DNA of 59,985 nt from Myxococcales bacterium (GCA_022561775.1 JADFQO010000016.1:1-59985), one strand, 5' to 3'; positions 43,674 to 53,298 are shown, counted from the stretch's first letter. Numbers and translations are program-made. Notes: generated by a model from the sequence alone, not told the origin.

Positions 43674-44929
43674 GCCTCGTCTCCTGCGATGCTGCGTTCG
43701 ATCAACTCCTCCGGAAGCTCGGAGAGTAGAGCTTGTAGATAGGCGATGCGTTCGCTCGGGTCGACGGACGTCGCTAGATCATCGGGCGCGAGTTCTTCGA
43801 GCAGAGCGTCGTCGCGAGTCGCTTGTTCGATCAGTTCGAGCGCGCGCGCGATCGCACTCGGCGACTCGCGCAGCAGATTCCGATCGATCGGGCGCACGAC
43901 GCCCTCGGCGCGCAGCTGGATTTCGAGCGCGCCCGTTGTCGCCTGAAGCTCCTCCTCGATCGCTTCGCGCTCCTCGGGCCTTCGCAGCATCGGTGCCAAA
44001 AATGTCTCGCCGACGAGCTCGATGCGAACGATGAGTTCGTCGCGGCCCGCGCCAAGCGCGCTGAGCGTTTCGCTGAGCTGCGCGACCAGCGCGTGGGCGG
44101 AAGCGCAATCCGCGATCCGATCGACCCGGACCCGCTCCCAGCGCACCGGTGCGAAGGGCACGAATTGCGGCTCGGCGGCGACACCCGATTGCGCCTCCAC
44201 GACGAGCCCGCCCTTTGCGCCGGTCTCGCGCGGATTGCGGCCCTGGAGGTTGCCCGCGTAATGGACGGGCTGGCCCGGCACCGCGCACTGGCGGATGTGG
44301 ATGTGTCCGAGCGCCCAGTAGCTGTACTCCGCGCGCTCGAAGTCCCGCTGCCCTGATGGCGCGTAGCGGTCGTGCTGGCCCGCTCGCGGTGTGCTCTCGA
44401 CGTGCGTGTGGAGCAGGCCAATCAACGGGAGGTCCGTCGCGACGGCCGGGAAGCGCGCCGCGAGGTTGTCGCTCTCGGCGGCGCTCGGATGTCCGGCCCC
44501 GACCACCACACCGACGGGCGTTCCATCGCGATCGGTGACGGTCACGCGTTGCGGATGCCGATCGCGAAACACGTGAACCCGCTCGCGCGGCGCACCGGCC
44601 GGGTCGGTTTCGAGGCTCAGCCGGATCGAGCGGTGCCGCGGGCCGCCCGGGTCGTGGTTTCCGCACACCGCGAGAAACCAGACGCCGGCCTCCTCGAGTC
44701 GCTGCACCTGCCGCTGGATCGCGAGTTCCGTCTGGAGCGAGAGCAGGGGATCGTCGTAGAGATCGCCGGCGGCGAGGACTGCGTGGAGCCGGTGGTCGAT
44801 CGCGTAGTCGACGGCGTTCTCGAAGGCTTCGAGCGCGGCGCGCCGCAAGCGCTTGCGAGTGGCCGCTCGACCGCCGAAGCTCGTCTCGAGGTGGAGGTCA
44901 GCGAGGTGTAGAAACCGAAACCCCGTCAT
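43670..44929 (-). CDS. SbcD/YhaO-like metallophosphoesterase
   Basis: A 419-residue calcineurin-like phosphoesterase. The metal-binding motifs occur in order: LHLADLHL, AAGDLYDD, VCGNHDPG, a His in LLHTHVES and GHIHIRQ. The C-terminal 150 residues form the capping region that contacts the partner ATPase. ATGA overlap with the SbcC-like gene. Nuclease activity on DNA ends is expected from the family. Confidence 0.9.
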   Translation of the reverse strand: MTGFRFLHLADLHLETSFGGRAATRKRLRRAALEAFENAVDYAIDHRLHAVLAAGDLYDDPLLSLQTELAIQRQVQRLEEAGVWFLAVCGNHDPGGPRHRSIRLSLETDPAGAPRERVHVFRDRHPQRVTVTDRDGTPVGVVVGAGHPSAAESDNLAARFPAVATDLPLIGLLHTHVESTPRAGQHDRYAPSGQRDFERAEYSYWALGHIHIRQCAVPGQPVHYAGNLQGRNPRETGAKGGLVVEAQSGVAAEPQFVPFAPVRWERVRVDRIADCASAHALVAQLSETLSALGAGRDELIVRIELVGETFLAPMLRRPEEREAIEEELQATTGALEIQLRAEGVVRPIDRNLLRESPSAIARALELIEQATRDDALLEELAPDDLATSVDPSERIAYLQALLSELPEELIERSIAGDEA

Positions 44930-44940
44930 TTCCGACGGGG
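44921..44940 (-). promoter_or_regulatory. Hairpin covering the start of the SbcD-like gene
   Basis: CCCCGTC (44921-44927) and GACGGGG (44934-44940) form a perfect seven-base-pair stem with a six-base loop in the 19-base gap between rpmB and the SbcD-like gene. In mRNA the stem-loop would include the ATG at 44927-44929 and so could limit its translation relative to the ribosomal protein genes. No T-run follows, so it is not a standard terminator. Confidence 0.4.
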
Positions 44941-44948
44941 ATGGTAAC

Positions 44949-45257
44949 TCAGGCCGCCTTCGTCGCCTTCTTCGGCGCTGACAGCGCCTTCTGGATCTGG
45001 TGTTTGAGTTTGAGGCCGACCGGCGCGAGCTTCGCGTCTTCGCGGGACAGCAGGTAGGCGTCGAGGCCGCCGTTTCGCTGCACCGATCGCAGCGCGCGCG
45101 TGCAGATCCGCAACTTGATGTCCTTGCGCAGCGCGTCGCTGTGAAGCGTCGCCTTCTGCAGGTTCGGGACGAAGCGCCGATTGGTTCGGTTTTTGGCGTG
45201 GGACACGTTGTGTCCGTACAGGCTCTCTTTGCCCGTGAGCTCGCAGCGGCGCGCCAT
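44949..45257 (-). CDS. rpmB: Ribosomal protein L28 (bL28)
   Basis: A 102-residue L28. The N-terminal CELTGKESLYGHNVSHAKN and RRFVPNLQKATL regions are diagnostic, and the rest fits, with a lysine/alanine-rich tail. Only one Cys is in the first motif, so it lacks the four-Cys zinc site found in some L28 proteins. Part of the large subunit. It is third in a tight rpsN-rpmE-rpmB operon. Confidence 0.95.
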   Translation of the reverse strand: MARRCELTGKESLYGHNVSHAKNRTNRRFVPNLQKATLHSDALRKDIKLRICTRALRSVQRNGGLDAYLLSREDAKLAPVGLKLKHQIQKALSAPKKATKAA

Positions 45258-45266
45258 TGTGCTCTC

Positions 45267-45512
45267 CTACTTCTTGGTCATGTAGCGGCGCCGGAAGCGG
45301 TCGATCTTGCCGTCGGCATCCAGCTCGCGCATCGTGCCCGTCCAGAACGGGTGGCTGCAGGACGAGATATCGAGCTTGATGACCGGGATCTGCTCGCCGT
45401 CGACTTCGCGCGTCTCCTTCGAGGTCATCGTCGATCGTGTCACCCACTCTTCCTGGGTCGCGCTGTCGATGAACAGGACCTTGTGGTACTTGGGATGGAT
45501 GCCGGACTTCAC
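45267..45512 (-). CDS. rpmE2: Ribosomal protein L31, type B (zinc-free form)
   Basis: An 81-residue L31. It has KSGIHPKYHKVLFIDSAT, then SSCSHPFWTGTMRELDADG and the basic RRRYMTKK tail, the pattern of type B L31. The CxxC zinc motifs of type A are absent. In many bacteria the type B form is made when zinc is short and replaces the zinc-binding form. No clear Zur site is visible upstream of the operon, so regulation by zinc is only a possibility. Confidence 0.95.
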   Translation of the reverse strand: MKSGIHPKYHKVLFIDSATQEEWVTRSTMTSKETREVDGEQIPVIKLDISSCSHPFWTGTMRELDADGKIDRFRRRYMTKK

Positions 45513-45521
45513 GGCGCGCTC

Positions 45522-45827
45522 CTACCAGCTCGACTTGCGGACGCCGGGCAGCTGGCCGCGGAGGGCCATTTCGCGAAACGCGATTCGCGAGATACCGAAC
45601 TTGCGGTAGAAACCGCGCGGTCGACCGGTAACCGCACAGCGCCGCTTCAGTCGCGTCGGGCATGAATTGCGCGGGAGCTTCGCGAACGCCTGCTGGATCT
45701 CGAACTTCTCTTCCATCGATACATTCGGATCATTCAGGCGTTTGCGCAGCTCGGCGCGCTTCTCGGCGTACTTCGCGATCAATTTGATGCGGCGCTGATC
45801 GCGCAACACCTGGGATAGCTTGGCCAA
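45522..45827 (-). CDS. rpsN: Ribosomal protein S14 (zinc-free form)
   Basis: Exactly 101 residues from the TTG at 45827, the usual length of E. coli-type S14; CAGGAG lies eight bases upstream. The C-terminal part [21 protein letters not shown] is diagnostic and has no CxxC pair. It leads the three-gene ribosomal operon and is divergent from valS with 195 bases between. Confidence 0.95.
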   Translation of the reverse strand: MAKLSQVLRDQRRIKLIAKYAEKRAELRKRLNDPNVSMEEKFEIQQAFAKLPRNSCPTRLKRRCAVTGRPRGFYRKFGISRIAFREMALRGQLPGVRKSSW

Positions 45828-46022
45828 TCGGAGACTCCTGCGCCCGTTGAGGGGATTCGGGAAACTATCGGTCGGCCCCCGCGTCCGCAAGGCTCTCGGC
45901 CCGCCAAAGCAGACCCCCCCGGGGAAGATCCATTTTCGGATCCCCGACGCCCGCCGGCTCGCTTATGCTACCCCCCTTGCTCGTCGCGATTTTCTCGTTT
46001 CCGAGCCTTTTTCGAGCCCAAG

Positions 46023-48695
46023 ATGAGTTCCGACAACCAGCGCGTGCGATCGATTGACCCCGAGACCCTCCCGAAGCACTTCGCGGCGATCGAAGCCGAG
46101 AAGCGCTGGGATGACCGCTGGGAGGCCTGGGGAACCTACCGATACGATCCCACGCGCCCGCGCGACGAGACCTTCGTCGTCGACACCCCGCCGCCGACAG
46201 TCTCCGGTTCGTTGCATATCGGTCACCTCTTCTCCTACAGCCACACCGATACCGTGGTGCGCTTCCAGCGCATGCGCGGGCGGAACATCTTCTACCCGAT
46301 GGGTTGGGACGACAACGGCGTTCCCACCGAGCGCCGCGTGCAGAACTACTTTCACGTGCGCTGCGATCCGCGTATCGCCTACGAGCCGAACTTCGCACTC
46401 GAACCCGCGACCGCGAAGATCCGCAAGCAGCGACCGCGCGAAATTTCGCGCCAGAACTTCATCGAGCTCTGCCACGGCGTCACCGAGGAAGACGAGCAGG
46501 CATTCATGGAAGTGTGGCGCCGCACGGGCCTCTCCGTCGACTGGACGCAGACCTACGCGACGATCGATGATCACTGTCGGCGGCTCGCGCAGCTGAGTTT
46601 TCGGGACCTCTTCGAGAAGGGGCACGTCTACAACGTCGACGCGCCGTTCATGTGGGACGTCGATTTCCAGATGGCGCTCTCCCAGGCCGACGTCGAGGAT
46701 CGCCTACAGACCGGCGCATTTTACGACATCGAGTTCGGCGTCGACGGGCAAGATCGCGGCTTCGCGATATCGACGACGCGACCCGAGTTGCTGCCGGCTT
46801 GTGTCGGCGTGACCGCGCATCCCGACGACGATCGCTACAAGAACCTCTTCGGAAAGCACGCGCTGACCCCACTGTTTCGCGTGCCGGTGCCGATTTTTCC
46901 GAGCGAAGTCGCCGATCCCGAGAAGGGCACTGGCATCCTGATGGTCTGCACGTTCGGCGACTCGACGGACGTCGATTGGTGGCGCCAAGAGGGCCTTGCG
47001 CTGCGTCAGCTCATCGGCCACGACGGGCGACTCGTCTCCGTGGAATTCGGGTCGGAGAACTTTCCAAGCCGCGCTGCTGAATCCGCGAACCGCTACTATT
47101 CGGAGTTCGTCGGCAAGAACGTCGCCCAGGCCCGCAAGGTGATCGCCGAGCTGCTGCGCGATCCCGCGGGCAGCGCGACGGGAAAGGGTGCGCCGCTCCT
47201 CGGTGAGCCGAGACCCGTCGAGCACGCGGTCAAATTCTACGAGAAGGGCGATCGCCCGCTCGAATTCGTGCAGACCCGCCAGTGGTTCGTGCGCCTACTC
47301 GACAAGAAGCAGGCCCTTCTCGAAAAGGGCGAGCAGATCCGATGGCATCCGGATTTCATGAAGGTGCGCTATCGCGATTGGACCGAGGGGCTGAAGCTCG
47401 ATTGGTGCATCAGCCGCCAGCGCTACTTCGGGGTGCCGATCCCGGTCTGGTATCCGCTTGACGACGATGGAAATCCCGACTACGCGAATCCGATCGTCGG
47501 CGAGCGCGAGCAGCTACCCGTCGATCCGATGAGCGACGTCCCTCATGGCTACACGGCTGAGCGCCGTGATCAGCCGGGCGGCTTTTCGGGCGAGCCCGAC
47601 ATCTTCGACACCTGGTTCACGAGTTCGTTGACGCCGCAGATCGGATCCCACTGGGAAATCGACGACGCGCGCCACGCGCAGCTCTTTCCCGCGGACATCC
47701 GGCCGCAAAGCCACGAGATCATCCGCACCTGGGCGTTCTACACCATCGCAAAGGCGCTGCTCCACGAGGATCAAATCCCCTGGAAGAACGTGTTGATCTC
47801 GGGCTGGGTGCTCGACCCCGACCGCAAGAAGATGTCGAAGAGCGCGGGCAACGTTCAGACGCCGCTGCCGCTGATCGATCAGTTCACCGCTGACGCCGTG
47901 CGCTACTGGGCATCGAGCGCGCGGCTCGGCACAGACACCGCCGCTGACCCGAAGATCTTCAAAATCGGCAAGCGACTGTCGACCAAGCTCTTCAACGCGG
48001 GAAAGTTCGTGCTCTCACAGACCGCCGACGTGCATCCGATCGTGAACGAACTCGATCGCTCGTTCATCGCAAGACTTCGCGACCTCGTCGAGCGCAACAC
48101 GCGCTGTTTCGAGGACTTCCAGCACGCCGTCGCGTTGCAGGAAACCGAGAGTTTCTTCTGGACCCACTTCACCGACACCTACCTCGAGCTCGTCAAACAC
48201 CGGGCGCGAGCCGAGGGCGCGGGCAACGCGTCGAGCCGGGGTTCGGCGGTCGCGGCGCTGCGGCTCGGTCTCGATGTGCTGCTCCGGCAGTTCGCGCCGT
48301 TCCTGCCGTACATCAGCGAGGAAGTCTGGTCGTGGGTGTACGCGGAGGAAAGAGGCGAGCGGAGCATCCACCGCGCGCCGTGGCCCGGTAGCGAGGATTT
48401 CCGGGGCATCGAGCCGCCGTCGAGCGATGCGAGTTTCGATGTCGCGGTGGCCTGCTGGGCGGCGATCAACAAGAGCAAGGCCGATGCGGAGGTCTCGATG
48501 GGGCGAGAGACGCTGCGGCTCACGATCGCCGCGAGTCCGAAGAGCCTCGCGCTGCTCGAACCGGTTCTCTCGGACGTGCTCGCGGCCGCGCGCTGTGAGA
48601 ATCACGCGCTCGCCGGGCGCCCCGAACTCGAGGAGGGGGTTTTCGAGATTCTCGACGCCGAGTTCGCGCCGAAGGCCGAGAAGGCGCCTCGCTAG
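46023..48695 (+). CDS. valS: Valyl-tRNA synthetase
   Basis: An 890-residue class I aminoacyl-tRNA synthetase. HIGH appears as GSLHIGHLFSY near residue 62 and KMSKS as KKMSKSAGN near residue 602. The editing domain lies between (for example AISTTRPELLPACVGV), and an anticodon-binding domain follows. It lacks the long C-terminal coiled-coil arm of the E. coli enzyme; the compact form with the PPPTVSGSLHIGH lead-in is common in Actinobacteria and several other phyla. It charges tRNA-Val and deacylates mischarged threonyl-tRNA. Confidence 0.96.
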   Translation: MSSDNQRVRSIDPETLPKHFAAIEAEKRWDDRWEAWGTYRYDPTRPRDETFVVDTPPPTVSGSLHIGHLFSYSHTDTVVRFQRMRGRNIFYPMGWDDNGVPTERRVQNYFHVRCDPRIAYEPNFALEPATAKIRKQRPREISRQNFIELCHGVTEEDEQAFMEVWRRTGLSVDWTQTYATIDDHCRRLAQLSFRDLFEKGHVYNVDAPFMWDVDFQMALSQADVEDRLQTGAFYDIEFGVDGQDRGFAISTTRPELLPACVGVTAHPDDDRYKNLFGKHALTPLFRVPVPIFPSEVADPEKGTGILMVCTFGDSTDVDWWRQEGLALRQLIGHDGRLVSVEFGSENFPSRAAESANRYYSEFVGKNVAQARKVIAELLRDPAGSATGKGAPLLGEPRPVEHAVKFYEKGDRPLEFVQTRQWFVRLLDKKQALLEKGEQIRWHPDFMKVRYRDWTEGLKLDWCISRQRYFGVPIPVWYPLDDDGNPDYANPIVGEREQLPVDPMSDVPHGYTAERRDQPGGFSGEPDIFDTWFTSSLTPQIGSHWEIDDARHAQLFPADIRPQSHEIIRTWAFYTIAKALLHEDQIPWKNVLISGWVLDPDRKKMSKSAGNVQTPLPLIDQFTADAVRYWASSARLGTDTAADPKIFKIGKRLSTKLFNAGKFVLSQTADVHPIVNELDRSFIARLRDLVERNTRCFEDFQHAVALQETESFFWTHFTDTYLELVKHRARAEGAGNASSRGSAVAALRLGLDVLLRQFAPFLPYISEEVWSWVYAEERGERSIHRAPWPGSEDFRGIEPPSSDASFDVAVACWAAINKSKADAEVSMGRETLRLTIAASPKSLALLEPVLSDVLAAARCENHALAGRPELEEGVFEILDAEFAPKAEKAPR

Positions 48696-48890
48696 ACCGC
48701 TATCTACCTGAAGTTACAGTCTTTTTTACAATCTTGAAAAAATCGAAAAAAATCGAGAACCGGCCCGCGCCCCGAGGAGTCTCAGTCCCCAGAAGCACTG
48801 TGACTCTTCCTCCTTGTGATTCAGGGTGCGGCCAAAGGGGGTCGGTGTTCGCGACGGGAATCGATCCGCGCGGGTGCCGGCCCCCGCTCC

Positions 48891-49270
48891 TTATGGCTTC
48901 CGCCCGCGGTTGTAGACCTGCAGCCTCTCGCCCTTGGTCGCAGACCAGCATCATCAGGCGCCAGTTTTCAACGAAGGGGTCGGCCTTCCCGGCCGATGAG
49001 TTCGAGCATCCGCGGATAGAGCTCGCCGCGGATCCTTTCGTATTCCGCTTTCACGTGTTCCCGGTACCACTCGGAGGCATCAACGGTCTCGACATCGACA
49101 AATCCTGCCTGGTTTAAGCACGCGTAGCATATCCTTGTACATGCTGAGTTTGTCCGCGATCTGGGTAAATGCGCCGGAACTCACCATAAAATCGAACGAC
49201 TCGTCGACAAACGTGAGCGGTCCGGGTGCGACCACGCGGAAATCGGTCTTCGCATCGAGCCCGGCGCGAG
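48891..49270 (-). pseudogene. Decayed SAM-dependent methyltransferase
   Basis: The minus strand carries consecutive pieces of one class I methyltransferase in different frames: PGPLTFVDESFDFMVSSGAF with DMLRVLKPG first, then after a gap LNQAGFVDVETVDASEWYRE to LELIGREG, then ADPFVENWRLMMLVCDQG, and finally ERLQVYNRGRKP with a TAA at 48891. At least three frame changes and an internal deletion separate the pieces, and the SAM-binding N-terminus is absent. It lies in the otherwise empty 48696-49381 interval. Confidence 0.75.
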
Positions 49271-49381
49271 AGCCTAACACGGATCGATTGACGGCCGGGG
49301 CGGTTTGAGGCCGCCGGAGCCCTTGTTCGGTCGGGTCGGACCGGTCACCCTTGGGTTGAAAGCGACGAGAGGAGTGCTGAA

Positions 49382-49744
49382 ATGGCCACCTACCAGGGCA
49401 GTTGTCATTGCGGGGCGGTTCGCTTCGAGGTCGATGGCGAAATCGAGGATGTCGTGGTCTGCAATTGCTCGATCTGCTCAAAGACCGCCTACCTGCATTG
49501 GCACGTCGAACCCGCGCAGTTCAAATTGCTGACCACCGAGGCAGTGATCCGCAACTACCAGTTCGGGACCATGACGTCAAAGAACTACTTTTGTGAAAAA
49601 TGCGGAATTTCTCCGTTCCGACATTCTCGGAGCGATCCCGAAAAGGTTGACATCAATCTTCGATGCCTGGGAGACGTGGAAGTCGATTCAATTCCGACGC
49701 AATTGTTCGATGGGCGGGACTGGGAAGAGGCGGTGAAGGGTTGA
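49382..49744 (+). CDS. GFA/CENP-V-family zinc protein
   Basis: A 120-residue protein with the family's zinc sites in order: SCHCGAVRFEV, CNCSICSKTAYLHWHV and FCEKCGISPFRHS. These cysteines bind structural and catalytic zinc. The family is named for glutathione-dependent formaldehyde-activating enzyme, but most members have unknown substrates. A single-gene unit preceded by GAGAGGAG. Confidence 0.93.
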   Translation: MATYQGSCHCGAVRFEVDGEIEDVVVCNCSICSKTAYLHWHVEPAQFKLLTTEAVIRNYQFGTMTSKNYFCEKCGISPFRHSRSDPEKVDINLRCLGDVEVDSIPTQLFDGRDWEEAVKG

Positions 49745-49778
49745 CTCAGCGCTCCCGTCACGCTCTTTCTGCCGCACG

Positions 49779-50282
49779 TCAGATTGAATAGTGCACGATC
49801 CGCCAGGCTTTGACCTTGTCGTCGTAGCTGATCGAAGCGTTGGCCGGGCTCGTCGAGGGGAGGCGGTGGTATTCGATGCCGCTGTCCGGCGGCAGCTGCG
49901 GGAGTACGTGCTTGCGCCAGGAGGCCGCTGCCTTGGCGCCGTTGAAGCAGATGGTGCGGATCTCCGGGTGGCCCCGCAGGAAATCTTCAAAGGGATTCGA
50001 GACGATCGAAGGCTCCTCGATGTCGGAGTCGAGACTCGTCTCGCGAACGCAGGACTGCATGACGTCCCAGAGCGCGATGCCGTGCTCGCGTAGGCGCGCG
50101 ATCCGACTCTCGTACGGGGCGCGCGGGTCGAAGTCGAACAGCGCCCCCAGGATCTTCCAGAACGCGTTCTGGGGATGTGCGTAATATTGCCCCTCGCGCA
50201 GGGACATATTACCGGGCATCGAGCCGAGGATCAGCACTCGACTCGCCGCATCGGAAATGGGATCGAAGCTATGAACACGCAT
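49779..50282 (-). CDS. Hypoxanthine/uracil-type DNA glycosylase (UDG superfamily, family 6)
   Basis: A 167-residue protein from the ATG at 50282. It has VLILGSMPGNMSLREGQYYA then HPQNAFWKIL, and near the C-terminus YHRLPSTSPANAS, the pattern of UDG-superfamily enzymes acting on deoxyinosine. It would remove hypoxanthine from deaminated DNA to start base excision repair. The frame extends to 50324, but the family N-terminus fits the shorter form. Confidence 0.88.
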   Translation of the reverse strand: MRVHSFDPISDAASRVLILGSMPGNMSLREGQYYAHPQNAFWKILGALFDFDPRAPYESRIARLREHGIALWDVMQSCVRETSLDSDIEEPSIVSNPFEDFLRGHPEIRTICFNGAKAAASWRKHVLPQLPPDSGIEYHRLPSTSPANASISYDDKVKAWRIVHYSI

Positions 50283-50474
50283 CGTCAACCCACCGGGCTC
50301 GTGTTCGAGGCCGGAAGATACCACGAGCGTTTCCCCATTTCTTTCGGGAAATGTCTCCGATCAAATCCGTTGCTCTAGACGCTCGCGCTCTCGTCAGAGG
50401 TCGAATCTCATCTGCATGAAATACCCATTCCCCCACTGCCGACTCTGCTGGTAGGAATCGATCTGCGAACGGCG

Positions 50475-51101
50475 CTACTCGAGGTAGGTGCCCAGGTAAC
50501 CGGTGCCCGCGCGCTTTGCTTCCGCGAGCAGTGCGGGCGTGATCTCGCCGTGTTCGATTACGGACAAGGTGAAGATCAAATCCGTGATTTCGATGAAGTA
50601 GTAGAACGCGTTTCGCATCTCATCGGTATCGGGCAGCTCGAAGTGCTCAGCGAACACCTCGTACATGACGTTGCCGACGGCTCGGTCGTTGATCCGGTCA
50701 GCCTGTTTGACTTCGGGCGGTGTCTTGCCGCCGATCAGCAGCTGGCGCGCGGGCGGGTTTTCCGCGTAGATCTGCACGCCGACGTCGATCAGATGCTCGG
50801 CGAGCGCCTGCCAACTCTTGCGCCTCGATGGCGGCACCTTGCGCCGGTGGGCTTCGATGAATTGATCGCTGAGTTCCTTGGCGAGTGTCGAAAACACGTC
50901 GAAGCGGTTCGCGAAAAAGTAGTAGGCCGAGCCCTCGGGGACGCCCGCTTTGTCGGCGATGTCGCGAAACGAGACGTCCTCAACCGGCCTCACACACAAC
51001 AGATCGTAGGCGGCCTTCAACAGCAGCTTGCGGCGCTTCCTGCCGCGTTTTCGCGTTGCCGACGGCGCCTTGCGGAGGCCAATTTTCTGTCGGGTGGACA
51101 C
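50475..51101 (-). CDS. TetR-family transcriptional regulator
   Basis: About 208 residues from the GTG at 51101. The N-terminal helix-turn-helix reads KLLLKAAYDLLCVRPVEDVS, FRDIADKAGVPEGSAYYFF and ANRFDVF; the C-terminal ligand domain has no recognised signature. It is the last gene of the aguB-MFS-aguA operon, five bases after aguA, so it is likely the local repressor responding to agmatine or a related polyamine. The candidate operator is the palindrome at 54219-54232. Confidence 0.88.
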   Translation of the reverse strand: MSTRQKIGLRKAPSATRKRGRKRRKLLLKAAYDLLCVRPVEDVSFRDIADKAGVPEGSAYYFFANRFDVFSTLAKELSDQFIEAHRRKVPPSRRKSWQALAEHLIDVGVQIYAENPPARQLLIGGKTPPEVKQADRINDRAVGNVMYEVFAEHFELPDTDEMRNAFYYFIEITDLIFTLSVIEHGEITPALLAEAKRAGTGYLGTYLE

Positions 51102-51106
51102 GCGCT

Positions 51107-52141
51107 CTATGCGATCGGAGTCGGCTGCTGTTGCGTGATGCAGTGCACCCCGCCACCCCCGATGGCGATGTCGTGTATCTGCAACTGCACGATCTCTCTT
51201 TCCGGATACAGTTTGCGATAGGTTGTAACGGCCGCGTCGTCGCGCTCGTAGCCGTAACCTGGAACAATCACCGCACCGTTCGCGAGGTAGGCGTTCAGGT
51301 AGGAACTGCAGCCGCCATTCCATACCCCGGGGTGGTAGATGCCCTCCTGGATGAATTCGAGCTGCAGTTCGCGTCCTTTGGCGTCCTTTTGGTTCTTCAG
51401 CGCCGCCGTATTGATCTGTCCGATGTCATGGTGCGGATCGGTCTTGTCCGGGTTGACTTCCACGAGTACACGCCCGGGCTCGATGAACGCGGCGATTCCG
51501 TCGATGTGTCCGTCGGTCTCCGTGTCGGTCACATCGCCGGGGATCCAGACGACCTTCTCCGCACCGAGGGTACGACAGAGCTCCGCCTCGACCTCTGCCC
51601 GGGTCCAGTTCGGATTCCGGTTCTTGTTGAGAAAGCACGTCTCGGTCGTGATGACGGTCCCTTCTCCGTCCACCGTGACGCCCCCGCCTTCGGCGACGAG
51701 TTTGGACGGGTATTCCCGGACGCCCGCGAGCTCGAGGATGCGCGATCCCATCAGGGCGTCCTGGTCGTAGGGATCGTATTTCCCCCCCCAGGCGTTGAAC
51801 TCCCAGGTCGATCCAGCCAGCTCGCCCGCAGCATTGACGAGAAAGTTGGGCCCGGAGTCCCTCGCCCAGGAGTCGTCGATCGACATTTCGAAGATCTCGA
51901 CGCCATCGTTCAACAGCGCGCGCGCGGCCTCGAGCTTGTGGGTCGGAACGAGCATCTTCACGGGCTCGAAGCGGGCGATCGCATTGGCAACGTCCGTGTA
52001 GGCCTGCTGCGTTCGTTGCGCTTTGGCCCAGAGGCCTTCCCTGCAGGGCCAAGCCATCCAGCAGCAGCTGTGCTCGGTCCACTCACCGGGCATGTAGAAA
52101 CCGTTGTCGTGCGGGTCGGTTTGGGATGCTGTCGATTTCAC
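51107..52141 (-). CDS. aguA: Agmatine deiminase
   Basis: A 344-residue guanidino-group-modifying enzyme with a GTG start overlapping the MFS stop (GTGA). Catalytic Cys is in GGGGVHCITQQ near the C-terminus; acidic and His residues lie in DDSWARDSGPNF, EGGGVTVDGEG and DTETDGHIDGIAAF. The pattern is that of agmatine deiminase, which converts agmatine to N-carbamoylputrescine and ammonia. With aguB in the same operon the pathway to putrescine is complete. Confidence 0.93.
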   Translation of the reverse strand: MKSTASQTDPHDNGFYMPGEWTEHSCCWMAWPCREGLWAKAQRTQQAYTDVANAIARFEPVKMLVPTHKLEAARALLNDGVEIFEMSIDDSWARDSGPNFLVNAAGELAGSTWEFNAWGGKYDPYDQDALMGSRILELAGVREYPSKLVAEGGGVTVDGEGTVITTETCFLNKNRNPNWTRAEVEAELCRTLGAEKVVWIPGDVTDTETDGHIDGIAAFIEPGRVLVEVNPDKTDPHHDIGQINTAALKNQKDAKGRELQLEFIQEGIYHPGVWNGGCSSYLNAYLANGAVIVPGYGYERDDAAVTTYRKLYPEREIVQLQIHDIAIGGGGVHCITQQQPTPIA

Positions 52142-53298
52142 GATTTCACCTCTGCTCGTTGGGGTTGGGTCTTGCGAACGGAGAAGAAGAAGCCGGTGAT
52201 GGACATGATCAACAGCGCAATCGCGACCAGAAACACGCGTTGGTAGTGACCGACCGCTACCACGCTCGCGGCGAGTCCGGGCCCAACCGCTATGCCGATC
52301 GTCGCAGCGGACGTGCCCGCCGCAACCGCGCTTCCATTGGGATCCAGCGACGCCATCAGCGTCTGGATGAAAGGCAGACAGAACGCCCACGAGAACCCGA
52401 GGCAGATTCCCGCCATCAGATACCCGGCGAATGTCTCGCCGCTGATCAGCAGGATGAGCCCGAGGATCTCGACAGCGATGCCGAACGCGAGTGGGCCGAT
52501 CGTGCCGAAGCGGCGGCCGATCACGACGATCGTAAACGCCCCCGGAATGCCCGCCAGCGAGGCGATCATGAGCGCCGTGCCGATCTTCTGATTAGAGAAC
52601 GCGAGCGCAACACCGAGTCTTTCGAGGTAGGTGTATTGTGTCGTGTTGGCCGCCTCGAACAATCCGTATCCGATCAGAGCGAGTATCGTGACCGCGGCGA
52701 ACAGCACGCTCCGTTCGGTTCTTCGCTCTGCGCCGGTCCAATCGTCGATCGCCCTTCCGGGCAGGTACCTCGCAAGCGCGAGCGCCAGAAGATCGAATGC
52801 GGCGAACAGCAGGAACATTCCCTTGGCGCCCAACGCTGCTGAATAGACCGGAAGGATGTAGCAGCCGAATCCGGCGACGGTGAACTGCAGCACCGCGAAC
52901 AGGCCGTAGCCGCGCTCGACATCGTCGAAGCGTGCGATTGCGGAAATCGCGGCGATTTGAGCCGCGCCGCTCGCCAAGCCGGTCGTGAAGCGGATGAGCA
53001 GAAACGCTGTGGATGCAGCTGCAATATGGGCCGAGATCACGTCTGCCAACACCGCAATCGCCAATGCGACGGTCGCCGTCCGGCGCAGGTCCACCCGATG
53101 CATTCGAAAAGCTATGAAGAGCGCAACGAGCGAGAATCCGAAAAAATTCGCCGACGCGACCCATCCCGCGAACGATTCCGACAACGCGGCTTCGTCAACG
53201 AGCACGCCGACCATCGCCGGCAGCACCAGAAGCGGCAGAAGGGTGACCGTGCCGATCACCGAGTAGGCGGAAAGCTGCTGCAGGTTCTCGATTCGCAT
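52138..53298 (-). CDS. MFS transporter (putative agmatine/polyamine transporter)
   Basis: A 386-residue protein with 12 hydrophobic segments and the basic loop FRMHRVDLRRTA between helices two and three, typical of the major facilitator superfamily. The short acidic-basic loop in the middle divides two six-helix halves. Placed between aguB and aguA with almost no gaps, it probably imports agmatine or exports putrescine; substrate is inferred only from context. Confidence 0.85.
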   Translation of the reverse strand: MRIENLQQLSAYSVIGTVTLLPLLVLPAMVGVLVDEAALSESFAGWVASANFFGFSLVALFIAFRMHRVDLRRTATVALAIAVLADVISAHIAAASTAFLLIRFTTGLASGAAQIAAISAIARFDDVERGYGLFAVLQFTVAGFGCYILPVYSAALGAKGMFLLFAAFDLLALALARYLPGRAIDDWTGAERRTERSVLFAAVTILALIGYGLFEAANTTQYTYLERLGVALAFSNQKIGTALMIASLAGIPGAFTIVVIGRRFGTIGPLAFGIAVEILGLILLISGETFAGYLMAGICLGFSWAFCLPFIQTLMASLDPNGSAVAAGTSAATIGIAVGPGLAASVVAVGHYQRVFLVAIALLIMSITGFFFSVRKTQPQRAEVKS

